DNA from: JAAXKN01 sp050259615
GTDB lineage: Bacteria > Bacteroidota > Ignavibacteria > Ignavibacteriales > SURF-24
Direction: 5' to 3'
DNA: 16,923 bases
Assembly (NCBI GenBank): GCA_050259615.1
Contig: JBLNAZ010000226.1
Location: 1-16,923 of the forward strand
How positions within the stretch are numbered: position 1 is the stretch's first letter; each line of letters begins with the position of its first letter. Shown here one piece after another: positions 6,980 through 14,726 of the stretch. A program made the position numbers and the translations under genes. The notes under the pieces were generated by a model that was given only the letters and a program-made list of their open reading frames with translations, was not told the origin of the DNA and did not search any database.

Positions 6980-8293
6980 ATGAAGAAGATTTTATTTATA
7001 ACACTTTTGCTGCCCGCAATTGTGTCTGCACAGGCTCAGAAGCTGACACTGCAGCAAAGCATTGAACTGGGTCTGAAGAACAGCAAGGACCTCAGAATAT
7101 CGCAGTCCAAAACCATTTCGGCCGAAGGAAAGATCACGGAGGCAAATTCGCAGCTTCTGCCGCAGCTTAAATTTGCGGCAGGCTACACCAGGCTGAGCAG
7201 TGTTCCCCCGTTTGAAGTAAATATACCCTTTGCGCCTTCTCCGATAAAGATTTCAGACGTAATATTAAACAACTACGGTCTCAGGCTTTCACTTCAGCAG
7301 CCATTGTTTACGGGCTTAAGGCTGATGTCGCTTAAGAGTGCGGCCCAGTTAAACAGCAGGGCTGCCGGAGCGGACTATTCAAAAGACGTCAATGAGGCGT
7401 CATTTAAAATACAGTCGGCCTTCTGGCAGTACTATAAGGCAGAACAGATGTTAAATCTGTTCAATGAAACTCTTCTTCAGAATGAGCGTCATCTTCAGGA
7501 TACAAAGAACAACCTTGAGAACGGGCTCGTTACACAAAACGACGTATTGAAGCTGGAAGTGCTCTACTCAAACACAAAGCTTCAGCAGATAGAGGCGCAG
7601 AATAATCTGGACATTGCAAGGATGTCTTTCAACCAGGCGCTGGGACTTCCCTTAAATTCTGAAACTGCAATTGATGCAGGAAGCATAGATACTTCCCTTA
7701 CCAGCTATAAGTTTAATGATATACTTAAAGAGGCCAAAGAAAACAGAAGCGAACTTAAATCCATGCAGTACCGGCTGGAAGCAAGCAATGAAGGCCTTCA
7801 GGCTGCACGCTCGGGCTGGTATCCGTCTGTATATCTGAGCGCAAACTATTATTACAACCGTCCCAATCAGCGCTATCAGCCCCCGGTTGACGCATTTAAG
7901 AACACATGGGACGTTGGAGTTACGCTCAACTGGGACCTCTGGAACTGGGGGCTGACCTCTTCTCAGACCTCGCAGGCTGAGCAGACCAGGGTTCAGGCAG
8001 AAACTTCACTTTCGCAGTTAAGCGAGGCCGTAGAGCTGGAAGTTTATTCCAATTACCTCACCTATGAACGCTCAGCGGAAAAGATCAGTGTAAGCAGCCA
8101 GAGCCTCGTTCAGGCAAAGGAGAACTACCGCATAATAAACGACAAGTATAATGTCCAGCTTGCAACCAGCACCGATCTGATTGACGCCGAGACTTCAGTT
8201 CTGCAGGCGCAGACAAATTACAACAACTCTCTTGTTGACTATGAAATTTCAAAGGTAAGGCTGGAAAAGTCACTTGGCCGAAGGATATACTGA
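6980..8293 (+). CDS. TolC-family outer-membrane efflux channel
   Basis: A 437-aa outer-membrane efflux protein that forms the exit duct for the tripartite exporter. It has a Sec signal peptide (MKKILFITLLLPAIVSA, cleavage near residues 17-20). Two homologous outer-membrane-efflux halves follow: KLTLQQSIELGLKNSKDLRI starts the first helical repeat, and FNDILKEAKENRSELKSMQYR starts the second at about residue 248. Predicted strands include YGLRLSLQQPLFTG and WDVGVTLNWDLWNWG. The length is typical. AGGAA lies 6 bp before the ATG. The last base of its TGA is the first base of the next ATG (TGATG at 8291-8295), so it is tightly coupled to ATPase 2. Its position between the two ATPase genes is unusual. 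Confidence 0.93.
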   Translation: MKKILFITLLLPAIVSAQAQKLTLQQSIELGLKNSKDLRISQSKTISAEGKITEANSQLLPQLKFAAGYTRLSSVPPFEVNIPFAPSPIKISDVILNNYGLRLSLQQPLFTGLRLMSLKSAAQLNSRAAGADYSKDVNEASFKIQSAFWQYYKAEQMLNLFNETLLQNERHLQDTKNNLENGLVTQNDVLKLEVLYSNTKLQQIEAQNNLDIARMSFNQALGLPLNSETAIDAGSIDTSLTSYKFNDILKEAKENRSELKSMQYRLEASNEGLQAARSGWYPSVYLSANYYYNRPNQRYQPPVDAFKNTWDVGVTLNWDLWNWGLTSSQTSQAEQTRVQAETSLSQLSEAVELEVYSNYLTYERSAEKISVSSQSLVQAKENYRIINDKYNVQLATSTDLIDAETSVLQAQTNYNNSLVDYEISKVRLEKSLGRRIY

Positions 8294-9222
8294 TGAATTC
8301 AATAGAGGTCAGGAACCTGACAAAGAAGTTCGGGAAGTTTGTTTCAGTTGACGGCATTTCCTTTAATGTAGCCCAGGGAGAGATCTTCGGTTTTCTTGGA
8401 GCCAACGGCGCGGGAAAGTCGACTACAATAAGAATGCTCTGCGGCATACTGGAGCCTACGGGCGGAGATGCTCTTGTGGGGGGTTACAGCATAAAGAAGG
8501 AGCCGGACAAAGTAAAGACACAGATAGGCTACATGTCGCAGAAGTTTTCTCTTTATAACGATCTTACGGTGGAAGAAAACATTAATTTTTTCGGCGGCGT
8601 ATACGGCCTGTATAACGACAAGCTCAGGGAAAGGAAAAAATGGGTTCTTAAGGTAGCTAACCTGGAAGGGCGTGAAAAAACAATTACGGGGTCACTTCCG
8701 GGCGGAATCAAGCAGCGCCTGGCTTTGGGCACGGCCGTTATACACGAGCCCAAAATAGTATTTCTTGATGAGCCCACATCGGGCGTTGACCCCATTTCGA
8801 GAAGGAATTTCTGGGATCTGATAAACGAGCTTTCATCGCACGGCATTACAGTATTTGTAACAACGCACTACCTTGAGGAAGCTGAATTCTGCAACAACAT
8901 AATTCTTATAAATGCCGGAAAGCTTATTGCCGAAGGAAGCTCCAAGGAACTAAAGACAAATTACCTTACAAACCCGATACTCGAAATTGAGTGCGAGCGT
9001 ACGGTGCAGGCAATGGAAATTCTTGAGAAAGAAGACTTCGTGGATGAGGTCTCAATTTTCGGCAACAATATGCATATAGCAGTAAACGGTAAATACAAAG
9101 GTGAAGATGAGATAAGGCAGATTCTAACGGAGAGAAATTCAATTCTTGTTAAAAGAATAGACAGAATTGTACCGACGCTTGAGGATGTATTTATTCATCT
9201 GCTGGAAAAGGATAAAAAATAA
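8293..9222 (+). CDS. ABC exporter ATPase 2 (matches the C-terminal half of YbhF)
   Basis: A 309-aa nucleotide-binding subunit, partner of ATPase 1. It has Walker A GANGAGKS (36-43), Q-loop Gln83 in YMSQKFSLYNDL, Walker B IVFLDE (155-160), D-loop GVDP (164-167) and an intact H-switch His192 (VTTHYLEEA). The signature is degenerate: LPGGIKQR (135-142) has Pro where the conserved Ser should be. This is the mirror image of ATPase 1, which has a good signature but no switch histidine. In a head-to-tail heterodimer the good signature of ATPase 1 would face the good Walker A/H-switch of ATPase 2, making one canonical and one degenerate site. The C-terminal accessory domain ends in RIVPTLEDVFIHLLE. 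It starts 1 bp inside the tolC stop and stops one base before the first permease ATG. Confidence 0.93.
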   Translation: MNSIEVRNLTKKFGKFVSVDGISFNVAQGEIFGFLGANGAGKSTTIRMLCGILEPTGGDALVGGYSIKKEPDKVKTQIGYMSQKFSLYNDLTVEENINFFGGVYGLYNDKLRERKKWVLKVANLEGREKTITGSLPGGIKQRLALGTAVIHEPKIVFLDEPTSGVDPISRRNFWDLINELSSHGITVFVTTHYLEEAEFCNNIILINAGKLIAEGSSKELKTNYLTNPILEIECERTVQAMEILEKEDFVDEVSIFGNNMHIAVNGKYKGEDEIRQILTERNSILVKRIDRIVPTLEDVFIHLLEKDKK

Positions 9223-9223
9223 A

Positions 9224-10354
9224 ATGTTAAACAGAATTCTTGCACTTTCCAAAAAGGAAGTCCGCCAGCTGAGCAGGGACACAAGGATGCTTCTTATAAT
9301 CTTCCTGTTCCCTATACTGCTTTTGGCGATATTCGGATACGCCATTAATTTCGACGTGCATCATATAAAAATAGCTGTGTACGACCGCGACAAGTCGGAA
9401 GACACGCGGGCATTTACAAATGCGCTTACCAGTTCCAGCTACTTTGACCTTGTGGGCACGATAACAAGCGAGAGCCAGATAAAAAAGTATCTTGACGAGC
9501 AGACAGCCCAGGCCGTGATAGTATTCCCCGAGGGGATGTCGCGCAGCATGTACTCAAAAAGCGAGGCAAGAGTACAGATACTCATTGACGGCGTAAACGG
9601 CAACACGGCAACTTTGATCATGAATTATCTTAATCTTGCAACAATGAGCTATTCGCAGAATTTCTCAAAAGAGACACTTGCGCTTTCAGGCCGGGGCACA
9701 TACCTGCCGCTGGACGTGGAGCCTGTATTCTGGTTTAACCCGAGCCTAGACTCCAGGCATTTTCTCATTCCGGGGTTAATTGCAATGATTATGATAATTA
9801 CTGCTGTAATATCCATTTCACTTTCAATTGTGAGGGAAAAAGAGCTCGGGACAATCGAGCAGATAAATGTATCCCCATTGTCGTCAATTGAGCTTATAAT
9901 AGGAAAGACGCTTCCCTATGCTTTTATTTCCTTAATGGTTGCAGTTTTCATACTCGTTGCGGGCTACTTTCTTTTCAGCATGCCTATAAAGGGAAATTTA
10001 ATTCTGCTTCTGATAACTACGCTTGTATTTATTTTCGCCTCTTTAAGTCTGGGAATTTTCGTCTCCAGCATTGCCAACAACCAGCAGGTGGCTTTTCAGA
10101 TGGCGACGTTAATGTCTATGCTCCCGTCTGTAATATTGTCGGGCTTCATATTTCCCATAGAGAGCATGCCGGTTTTTGTACAGATACTTTCCAACATCAC
10201 GCCGGCAAAATTTTATTCAATCATTCTGCGCGACATACTCTTAAAAGGTGTCGGCTTTGAATCGTTCTGGCCGCAGGTTGTTTATCTCCTGATTTTCTCT
10301 GCGGTATTCTTAGGCATAGCGACCTTAAGGAACAGGAAAATGAGAACCGTATAG
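9224..10354 (+). CDS. ABC-2 type permease 1 (YbhS/YbhR-like)
   Basis: A 376-aa inner-membrane subunit forming half of the exporter's transmembrane path. TM1 lies at about 22-41 (LLIIFLFPILLLAIFGYAI), followed by a large extracytoplasmic domain (about 42-175). Five hydrophobic segments follow (181-203, 229-251, 256-281, 294-312, 349-367). Family hallmarks are SIVREKELGTIEQINVSPLS (201-220) and LSGFIFPIESMP (305-316). I chose the ATG at 9224, directly after the ATPase 2 stop, because it gives a standard N-terminus (MLNRILALSKKEVRQLSRD) and the same length as the second permease. An in-frame upstream start at 9167 would add 19 residues read from inside the ATPase gene. The pair probably forms a heterodimer. 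Confidence 0.92.
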   Translation: MLNRILALSKKEVRQLSRDTRMLLIIFLFPILLLAIFGYAINFDVHHIKIAVYDRDKSEDTRAFTNALTSSSYFDLVGTITSESQIKKYLDEQTAQAVIVFPEGMSRSMYSKSEARVQILIDGVNGNTATLIMNYLNLATMSYSQNFSKETLALSGRGTYLPLDVEPVFWFNPSLDSRHFLIPGLIAMIMIITAVISISLSIVREKELGTIEQINVSPLSSIELIIGKTLPYAFISLMVAVFILVAGYFLFSMPIKGNLILLLITTLVFIFASLSLGIFVSSIANNQQVAFQMATLMSMLPSVILSGFIFPIESMPVFVQILSNITPAKFYSIILRDILLKGVGFESFWPQVVYLLIFSAVFLGIATLRNRKMRTV

Positions 10355-10375
10355 TTTGAACAAGGAAAACACAAA

Positions 10376-11506
10376 GTGAAAACAATTATAAATATCATCA
10401 TAAAGGAATTCATACAGGTAAGAAGAGATAAAAAGCTCTTCGGAATTGTATTTATGGCTCCCATACTGCAGCTCATATTTTTAGGATATGCCGCAACGAT
10501 GGACGTAAACACGGTTCACACAGCTGTATTTGACCAGGACAGGACCGAAACAAGCCGCGGGTTCATCCGGAGCTTTGAGCGCTCGGGATATTTTTCCATA
10601 GATTATTACGTTCACAACTACAATGAGATTGCAGATCTTGTCAACCGGGGCAAGGTGCTTGATGCCATAGTCATTCCGACGGACTTTGAAAAGAAAATAA
10701 ACACAATGCAGACTGCTCCTTTGCAGGTGATTTTTGACGGCTCAGACGGCAACAAGACTTCCATTGCCTTCGGCTACGTGCAGTCGGTTGCATCGAGTTA
10801 TTCAAAGAACATACTGCTTGAGGCCAGGGAAAAGACCGGCATGAAGCTTCCCTTTTCCGGCAGCCTTACGCCTGAGGTGAGGGTATGGTACAACCCCGAT
10901 CTTAAGACAAGGAACTTTATGGTGCCGAGCATAATGGGTCTGGTACTCATGGTAATTACAACTATACTGATGTCAATGGCGGTTGTAAAAGAAAGGGAAA
11001 TCGGAACGCTTGAGCAGCTTATAGTTACCCCGATCAAGCCTTACCAGCTTATCATAGGAAAGATAGTTCCTTTTCTGATCATAGGGTTTCTTGAGGTGCT
11101 TCTTGTAACATCAATTATGACGCTCTGGTTCGGCATTCCTGTAAGGGGAAGTTTTCTGTTTTTAATTTTCTCTTCGCTTTTATTCGTAATGTCCACGCTC
11201 GGTCTGGGGCTTTTTATTTCCACCATTTCGAAAACGCAGCAGCAGGCGATGATGGTTGCGCAGTTCGGTCTCATGATGCCGATGATCTATCTTTCGGGCT
11301 TTGCATTTCCTATTGAGAATATGCCGCGCATCATACAGATAGTTACATATATAATTCCCCTCAGGTATTACATTACGATATTAAGGGGAATAATCTTAAA
11401 AGGGACAGGGTTTTCAGATCTCTGGCTGGAAACAGTTGTTTTGTTTTTAATGGGTGTGGTAATTCTTTTAGCCAGTTCGCTGAGATTCAGGAAGAGATTA
11501 GAGTAA
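10376..11506 (+). CDS. ABC-2 type permease 2 (YbhR/YbhS-like)
   Basis: A 376-aa paralogue of permease 1 with the same architecture. TM1 is near 22-41 (FGIVFMAPILQLIFLGYAA), a large periplasmic domain follows, then a five-helix C-terminal block with VVKEREIGTLEQLIVTPIKP and YLSGFAFPIENMP. It starts with GTG at 10376, supported by AAGGA nine bases upstream (10362-10366). It is the last gene of the efflux operon. Its TAA stop (11504-11506) forms the loop of a hairpin shared with the convergent response-regulator gene. Pairing of the two permeases with the two ATPases is inferred from operon order and family knowledge; the transported compound is unknown. Confidence 0.92.
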   Translation: MKTIINIIIKEFIQVRRDKKLFGIVFMAPILQLIFLGYAATMDVNTVHTAVFDQDRTETSRGFIRSFERSGYFSIDYYVHNYNEIADLVNRGKVLDAIVIPTDFEKKINTMQTAPLQVIFDGSDGNKTSIAFGYVQSVASSYSKNILLEAREKTGMKLPFSGSLTPEVRVWYNPDLKTRNFMVPSIMGLVLMVITTILMSMAVVKEREIGTLEQLIVTPIKPYQLIIGKIVPFLIIGFLEVLLVTSIMTLWFGIPVRGSFLFLIFSSLLFVMSTLGLGLFISTISKTQQQAMMVAQFGLMMPMIYLSGFAFPIENMPRIIQIVTYIIPLRYYITILRGIILKGTGFSDLWLETVVLFLMGVVILLASSLRFRKRLE

Positions 11507-11518
11507 GCTCTAATCTCT
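11493..11518. terminator. Bidirectional hairpin spanning both convergent stop codons
   Basis: A perfect 11-bp inverted repeat, AGAGATTAGAG (11493-11503) and CTCTAATCTCT (11508-11518), flanks a 4-nt loop TAAG. The permease TAA stop is in the loop and the response-regulator TAG stop (complement of 11510-11512) is in the stem. Only 3 bp separate the two coding regions. There is no clear T-run on either side, so termination may be by hairpin stalling or may need a factor. Confidence 0.6.
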
Positions 11519-12190
11519 GTGCTGAATTATATACTGAATTGCATACTTTATTAGTTCGGGCAGGCTTTTTATACCGAGCTTACTCATCAGGTGGATCCTG
11601 TGGGTATCGACGGTTCTTTTGCTGAGTTCGGTTCTGGCGGCAATCTCGTTGCTGGTATAGCCTTCGCCGATAAGCCTTAAGATTTCAATCTCTCTCTGGG
11701 TCAAAGATGCCTCGGCAAGAGATGTGCTGATTTGGGTCCCGTCGCCGGCAGAATACTTCCGCTTCAGTTCTTCAAGCTTCTCTTCAGTCCAGTATGCGCC
11801 AAAATACTTTTTACCGCTGTTAACAGCTTTTACGGCGTAGACCAGTTCCCCCTTCATGACATTCTTGCTGATGAGTCCTTTTCCGCCCGACTTGAGAATA
11901 TGGTATACATATTCTTCCCCTTCGTGCATTGATAAGAAGAGGGCTTTAGCTGAAGGGTCGCGGGCCAGGATTTTCCGTATAGCTTCTATTCCCGTAACGC
12001 CCGGCATGGATATATCAACCAGAATAACGTCGGGCTTAAGTTCAAAATACTTATCATAAAGATCGCTTCCGTCAACAGCTTCGCCAACCACAAATATTTC
12101 GGCGGCATCTTCAAGGAGGCTAATTATACCGCTGCGGAAAAGGGAATGATCATCGGCAACTACGATTCTGATACTGTTCGGGTTAGGCAT
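11510..12190 (-). CDS. NarL/FixJ-type response regulator
   Basis: A 226-aa two-component regulator. The receiver domain (about 7-122) has the acidic pair D13-D14 (VVADDHS), phosphoacceptor D59 in ILVDISMPG, S87 (LFLSMHE) and K109 (GLISKN), so it looks phosphorylation-competent. The LuxR/NarL helix-turn-helix (about 162-215) is complete: LTQREIEILRLIGEGYTSNEIA, then SKRTVDTHRIHLMSKLGI. I chose the ATG at 12190, preceded by AGGA at 8 bp; a TTG at 12196 would add two residues. The start overlaps the end of the kinase gene by 8 bp, showing a translationally coupled pair. Convergence with the efflux operon could be chance, and no target is known; the palindrome at 13333-13358 is a candidate. Confidence 0.93.
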   Translation of the reverse strand: MPNPNSIRIVVADDHSLFRSGIISLLEDAAEIFVVGEAVDGSDLYDKYFELKPDVILVDISMPGVTGIEAIRKILARDPSAKALFLSMHEGEEYVYHILKSGGKGLISKNVMKGELVYAVKAVNSGKKYFGAYWTEEKLEELKRKYSAGDGTQISTSLAEASLTQREIEILRLIGEGYTSNEIAARTELSKRTVDTHRIHLMSKLGIKSLPELIKYAIQYIIQHRD

Positions 12191-13211
12191 GTACAAATCC
12201 TGCTTGTTTTGGTACTTCTACAATTATCACTGTTCCTTTATTGAGGAACGAATCAATTTTTAATTTTCCGTTCAAAGCTTCTGTTCTCTCCTTTATATTT
12301 AAGAGTCCGAGGCCTTGTTTTTGTCCCCTGTTTATTTTTTCAGGTTCAAATCCAATGCCGTTATCCGAAAGAAAAACCCTGGTATATTTCTCATTATCAA
12401 TGAGCTGTACGCTGAACTCGGTAGCCCTGGAATGGCGGACGACATTGCTTAATGCTTCCTCAATTATTCTGAACAGATAAGTTGCGCATTTCTTATCCAT
12501 GTTTATGTCGGCCTGCAGCACGTTAACGCTTCCTTTTATTCCGCTTTTCCTGGATACTTCATGACACAGGCTGGTAATTGCGGGTGCCAGGCCTACTTCG
12601 TCTAAAATTTTGGGTTTCAGGTTAAAAGAAATATTCTTCAGGACATTTATCGTATTCTCCAGCAGGTCAATGGTCTTCAGGTATTCTTCTGAATTTGTTT
12701 CATTATTCCTGAGCGCAGTTAAATTCTGCAGCTTCAGGCGGACTACAGACAAATTTTGGTTCACCTCGTCATAAATCTGTCCTGCCAGGTTTTGCTTCTC
12801 CAGTTCAAATTTTTCCCTTAACACACCTGCAAGCTCTTTTTGTCTTCTTTCAGACTCAATGAGTCTTTCCTCATAATTTTTTACATCCGTAATATCATGC
12901 AGATACACCTGGGCTGTCTGAAGGCCTGAGATACCCTGAAAGTAGATAGAATAATGGCGGTTGTTTATGGGGGCCGAAAAATGGACGGCGCGGTCGTTTT
13001 GAATGTATTCCTTTACATCGAACGGGAAGTTAATAAATTCCGTCAGATTTACGTCTGAAAGGTCGCCTGAAGAATATAAAGCATTTGAGGGGTCATTAGC
13101 ATGGATTACCCTGCCCTCCGGATTAATGCTGATTACCGGTTCCGGATTAAAATCCTTCAGTAATGCTGTAAGGCGAGCGTTCTTGTTTTCAAGTTCTTTC
13201 ATTTGGAGCAT
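12183..13211 (-). CDS. Soluble PAS sensor histidine kinase (HisKA_3/NarX-DegS type) lacking the phosphoacceptor His
   Basis: A 342-aa cytosolic protein with no membrane segment. A PAS domain (about 15-112, PEPVISINPEGRVIHAND...VYLHDITDV) is followed by a coiled linker, a HisKA_3 dimerisation/phosphoacceptor domain (about 130-200) and a HATPase_c domain (about 240-336). The ATP site looks intact: N-box RIIEEALSNVVRHS with Asn256, G1 DNGIGF (283-288), G2 QGLGLLNIKERTEALNGKL. The phosphoacceptor block is EKQNLAGQIYDEVNQNL, aligning with the usual ER.RIA.ELHDE..Q.L, so the phosphorylated His is replaced by Tyr147 (TAT, complement of 12771-12773) while Asp148 and Gln152 remain. It may be a pseudokinase, phosphatase-only protein or heterodimer partner, or a base error may explain it. 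An alternative start is the Met at residue 4. It overlaps the response regulator by 8 bp. Confidence 0.9.
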   Translation of the reverse strand: MLQMKELENKNARLTALLKDFNPEPVISINPEGRVIHANDPSNALYSSGDLSDVNLTEFINFPFDVKEYIQNDRAVHFSAPINNRHYSIYFQGISGLQTAQVYLHDITDVKNYEERLIESERRQKELAGVLREKFELEKQNLAGQIYDEVNQNLSVVRLKLQNLTALRNNETNSEEYLKTIDLLENTINVLKNISFNLKPKILDEVGLAPAITSLCHEVSRKSGIKGSVNVLQADINMDKKCATYLFRIIEEALSNVVRHSRATEFSVQLIDNEKYTRVFLSDNGIGFEPEKINRGQKQGLGLLNIKERTEALNGKLKIDSFLNKGTVIIVEVPKQAGFVHA

Positions 13212-13676
13212 AATTTCGTTATTTGGAGAAAATGTATATGCTTTATGCCAGAATTAAATATTTTATGAATTTTTGCTGACGGCAAATGATTATTTTTTGA
13301 CCGGTAACTAATATACAACCGGAAATTTTAAAAAAAATCAGTATATATACTGATTTTTACTGTTTGGGTATACTGATACGCGATTTTGAGCTAAAAAAGG
13401 CCTTTTTCTTTCATTTTTCTTAAAAAAAAGAGCTGTCCGCCCTCAATTCAGCATTTTTCGCACTTAAATTACACTTAAACATCCTCAATCAGGCACATTT
13501 TTAAATCGGGATTCAGTATCTTTTTATCTTGTATGTTAAAGGGTACTGATTTTTTTTGGAATTTCGCTGTTTATATTTCGTCCCTGAAAAAAACCGGCAC
13601 TAAATTTTGCTCTGGCCGAGGCTGCCTGTGAGGCATGAATAATTAAGAGCGAAAGCTGTAACAAAATTGCAGGACC
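13212..13676. other. 465-bp divergent intergenic region with repeats
   Basis: This region separates the kinase gene (minus) from the 341-aa gene (plus). It holds a 26-bp perfect palindrome (described separately), further TACTGAT copies at 13371-13377 and 13544-13550, a related TTCAGTA at 13512-13518, and an 11-bp direct repeat of CACTTAAA (13461-13468 and 13472-13479). Close to the downstream gene is a small hairpin TGCCT-gtg-AGGCA (13624-13636). No tRNA or known riboswitch was recognised, and the only open frame (32 codons from 13533) has no ribosome-binding site. Confidence 0.5.
13333..13358. promoter_or_regulatory. 26-bp perfect palindrome, candidate operator
   Basis: The two 13-bp arms (13333-13345 and 13346-13358) are exact reverse complements. 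Their core is ATCAGTA, four bases, TACTGAT, flanked by A5 and T5. TACTGAT fits the NarL-family heptamer TACYNMT, and a NarL-type regulator is encoded nearby, so this may be its site. However, the heptamers point the opposite way from the classical 7-2-7 NarL arrangement. A weak A/T-flanked terminator-like hairpin is the alternative. It lies 122 bp upstream of the kinase start. Confidence 0.5.
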
Positions 13677-14702
13677 ATGAAAACTGAAAGAAAAAGGAAA
13701 ATTCCAAACACGCTTGAAATTCTTGGAAAGGACAACATAACTCCGGTAGAATTAAACGAGCTTGCAAAATTCTGCTGTAATATATCCTATATGTTTGTAA
13801 TTAAGAACAGGAGCAGGATTACGCCCTGTTTTCTGGGGGGTGATTATAATTACAAGGATTTTGCAATCAGCGCCGTAACCCCTTTGTTTTTACGTAATCA
13901 GCAGAACGAATACTCAATAATAACTGCATTTAAGAACTGGGGTACGCCGATCAGGACGCAGACTGAAGCTATAGCCTTTCTCAACACGCTAATTAAAAGC
14001 AGAGTAGATCAGCACCTGTATGAATCGATAAGGAACTCCGACCCTTATTATACAAAGCTTCAGAGGTCGATTTACCATTTTGCAAGAAAGCAGAATTTCA
14101 AAATCATCAGGCACAGCGGCAAGACCTATTTGTCAAAATCCGGCTTTTCCGGAGCCAGTCTGAAGTTTATTGATGAAAAATCCTTTGAGTCAATTCCCTA
14201 CTATCTGCTTTCAAATGATGAAACACTTCTTACGGAAATAGCCTCCTACCTGGAAGCAGAAACAGATTTCGTTCCGGCAATTCCGGTAAATATTCTTATA
14301 AGAAGGCTGAAATACCTGCGGGGAAGCGAAGAGTATCTTTGCGAAGTAAGCTCCGAGGATAAGAGCGAAATGAGCTCCGAAAGCAGTATTAATTACATGG
14401 ACGATGCGATTCATGTAAACGACATGATCAGCCATGCAATTACAAAATCGACTGCGAAGCTGGATAAATTCTATCTGGGGAAAAATAAATTAAACAGCCA
14501 TGAAGCCGGTTCACTCAAGGCAGCCATAGCCGATATGGCCTGGGATATTAAACACGGTTTTACATGCTACGGCCTGCATAAGTATCTGGATACATATATG
14601 GAAACCTTAAGCCGTGAAGATTATGAATCGAAGTATCAGAATATTCTTGAATATATGCTGAAGACCATTAAAATGACTATTGCCCAGAGTCTGGTAAACT
14701 AG
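13677..14702 (+). CDS. Conserved-looking protein of unknown function (341 aa)
   Basis: I do not recognise this family. The protein is 341 aa, basic at the N-terminus (MKTERKRKIPNTLEILGKDN), has no signal peptide or membrane helix, and looks mainly helical and cytosolic. Two stretches look like folded, conserved cores: about 57-130 (YKDFAISAVTPLFLRNQQNE, then AFLNTLIKSRVDQHLYESI) and a basic segment YHFARKQNFKIIRHSGKTYL at about 133-152. An acidic, Ser/Glu-rich linker (SSEDKSEMSSESSINYMDD, about 226-244) leads to a helical C-terminal domain. AGGA sits only 2 bp before the ATG, so initiation may be weak or regulated. It is followed 24 bp later by a 102-aa gene, probably in the same transcript. 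DNA or RNA binding is possible but not shown. Confidence 0.8.
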   Translation: MKTERKRKIPNTLEILGKDNITPVELNELAKFCCNISYMFVIKNRSRITPCFLGGDYNYKDFAISAVTPLFLRNQQNEYSIITAFKNWGTPIRTQTEAIAFLNTLIKSRVDQHLYESIRNSDPYYTKLQRSIYHFARKQNFKIIRHSGKTYLSKSGFSGASLKFIDEKSFESIPYYLLSNDETLLTEIASYLEAETDFVPAIPVNILIRRLKYLRGSEEYLCEVSSEDKSEMSSESSINYMDDAIHVNDMISHAITKSTAKLDKFYLGKNKLNSHEAGSLKAAIADMAWDIKHGFTCYGLHKYLDTYMETLSREDYESKYQNILEYMLKTIKMTIAQSLVN

Positions 14703-14726
14703 AATGAATTCAGGGAAAGGCCGGAA

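Noticed and set aside
9167..9223. Earlier start for permease 1 overlapping ATPase 2
   Set aside because: The added residues are a shadow of the ATPase gene, and the start at 9224 gives the same 376-aa length as permease 2.
13338..13354. Classical 7-2-7 NarL site in the palindrome
   Set aside because: The heptamers are in the opposite orientation and 4 bp apart, so only the half-site identity, not the arrangement, fits NarL.
13533..13631. 32-codon plus-strand open frame in the divergent region
   Set aside because: It has no ribosome-binding site and no recognisable protein character, and its length is expected by chance.
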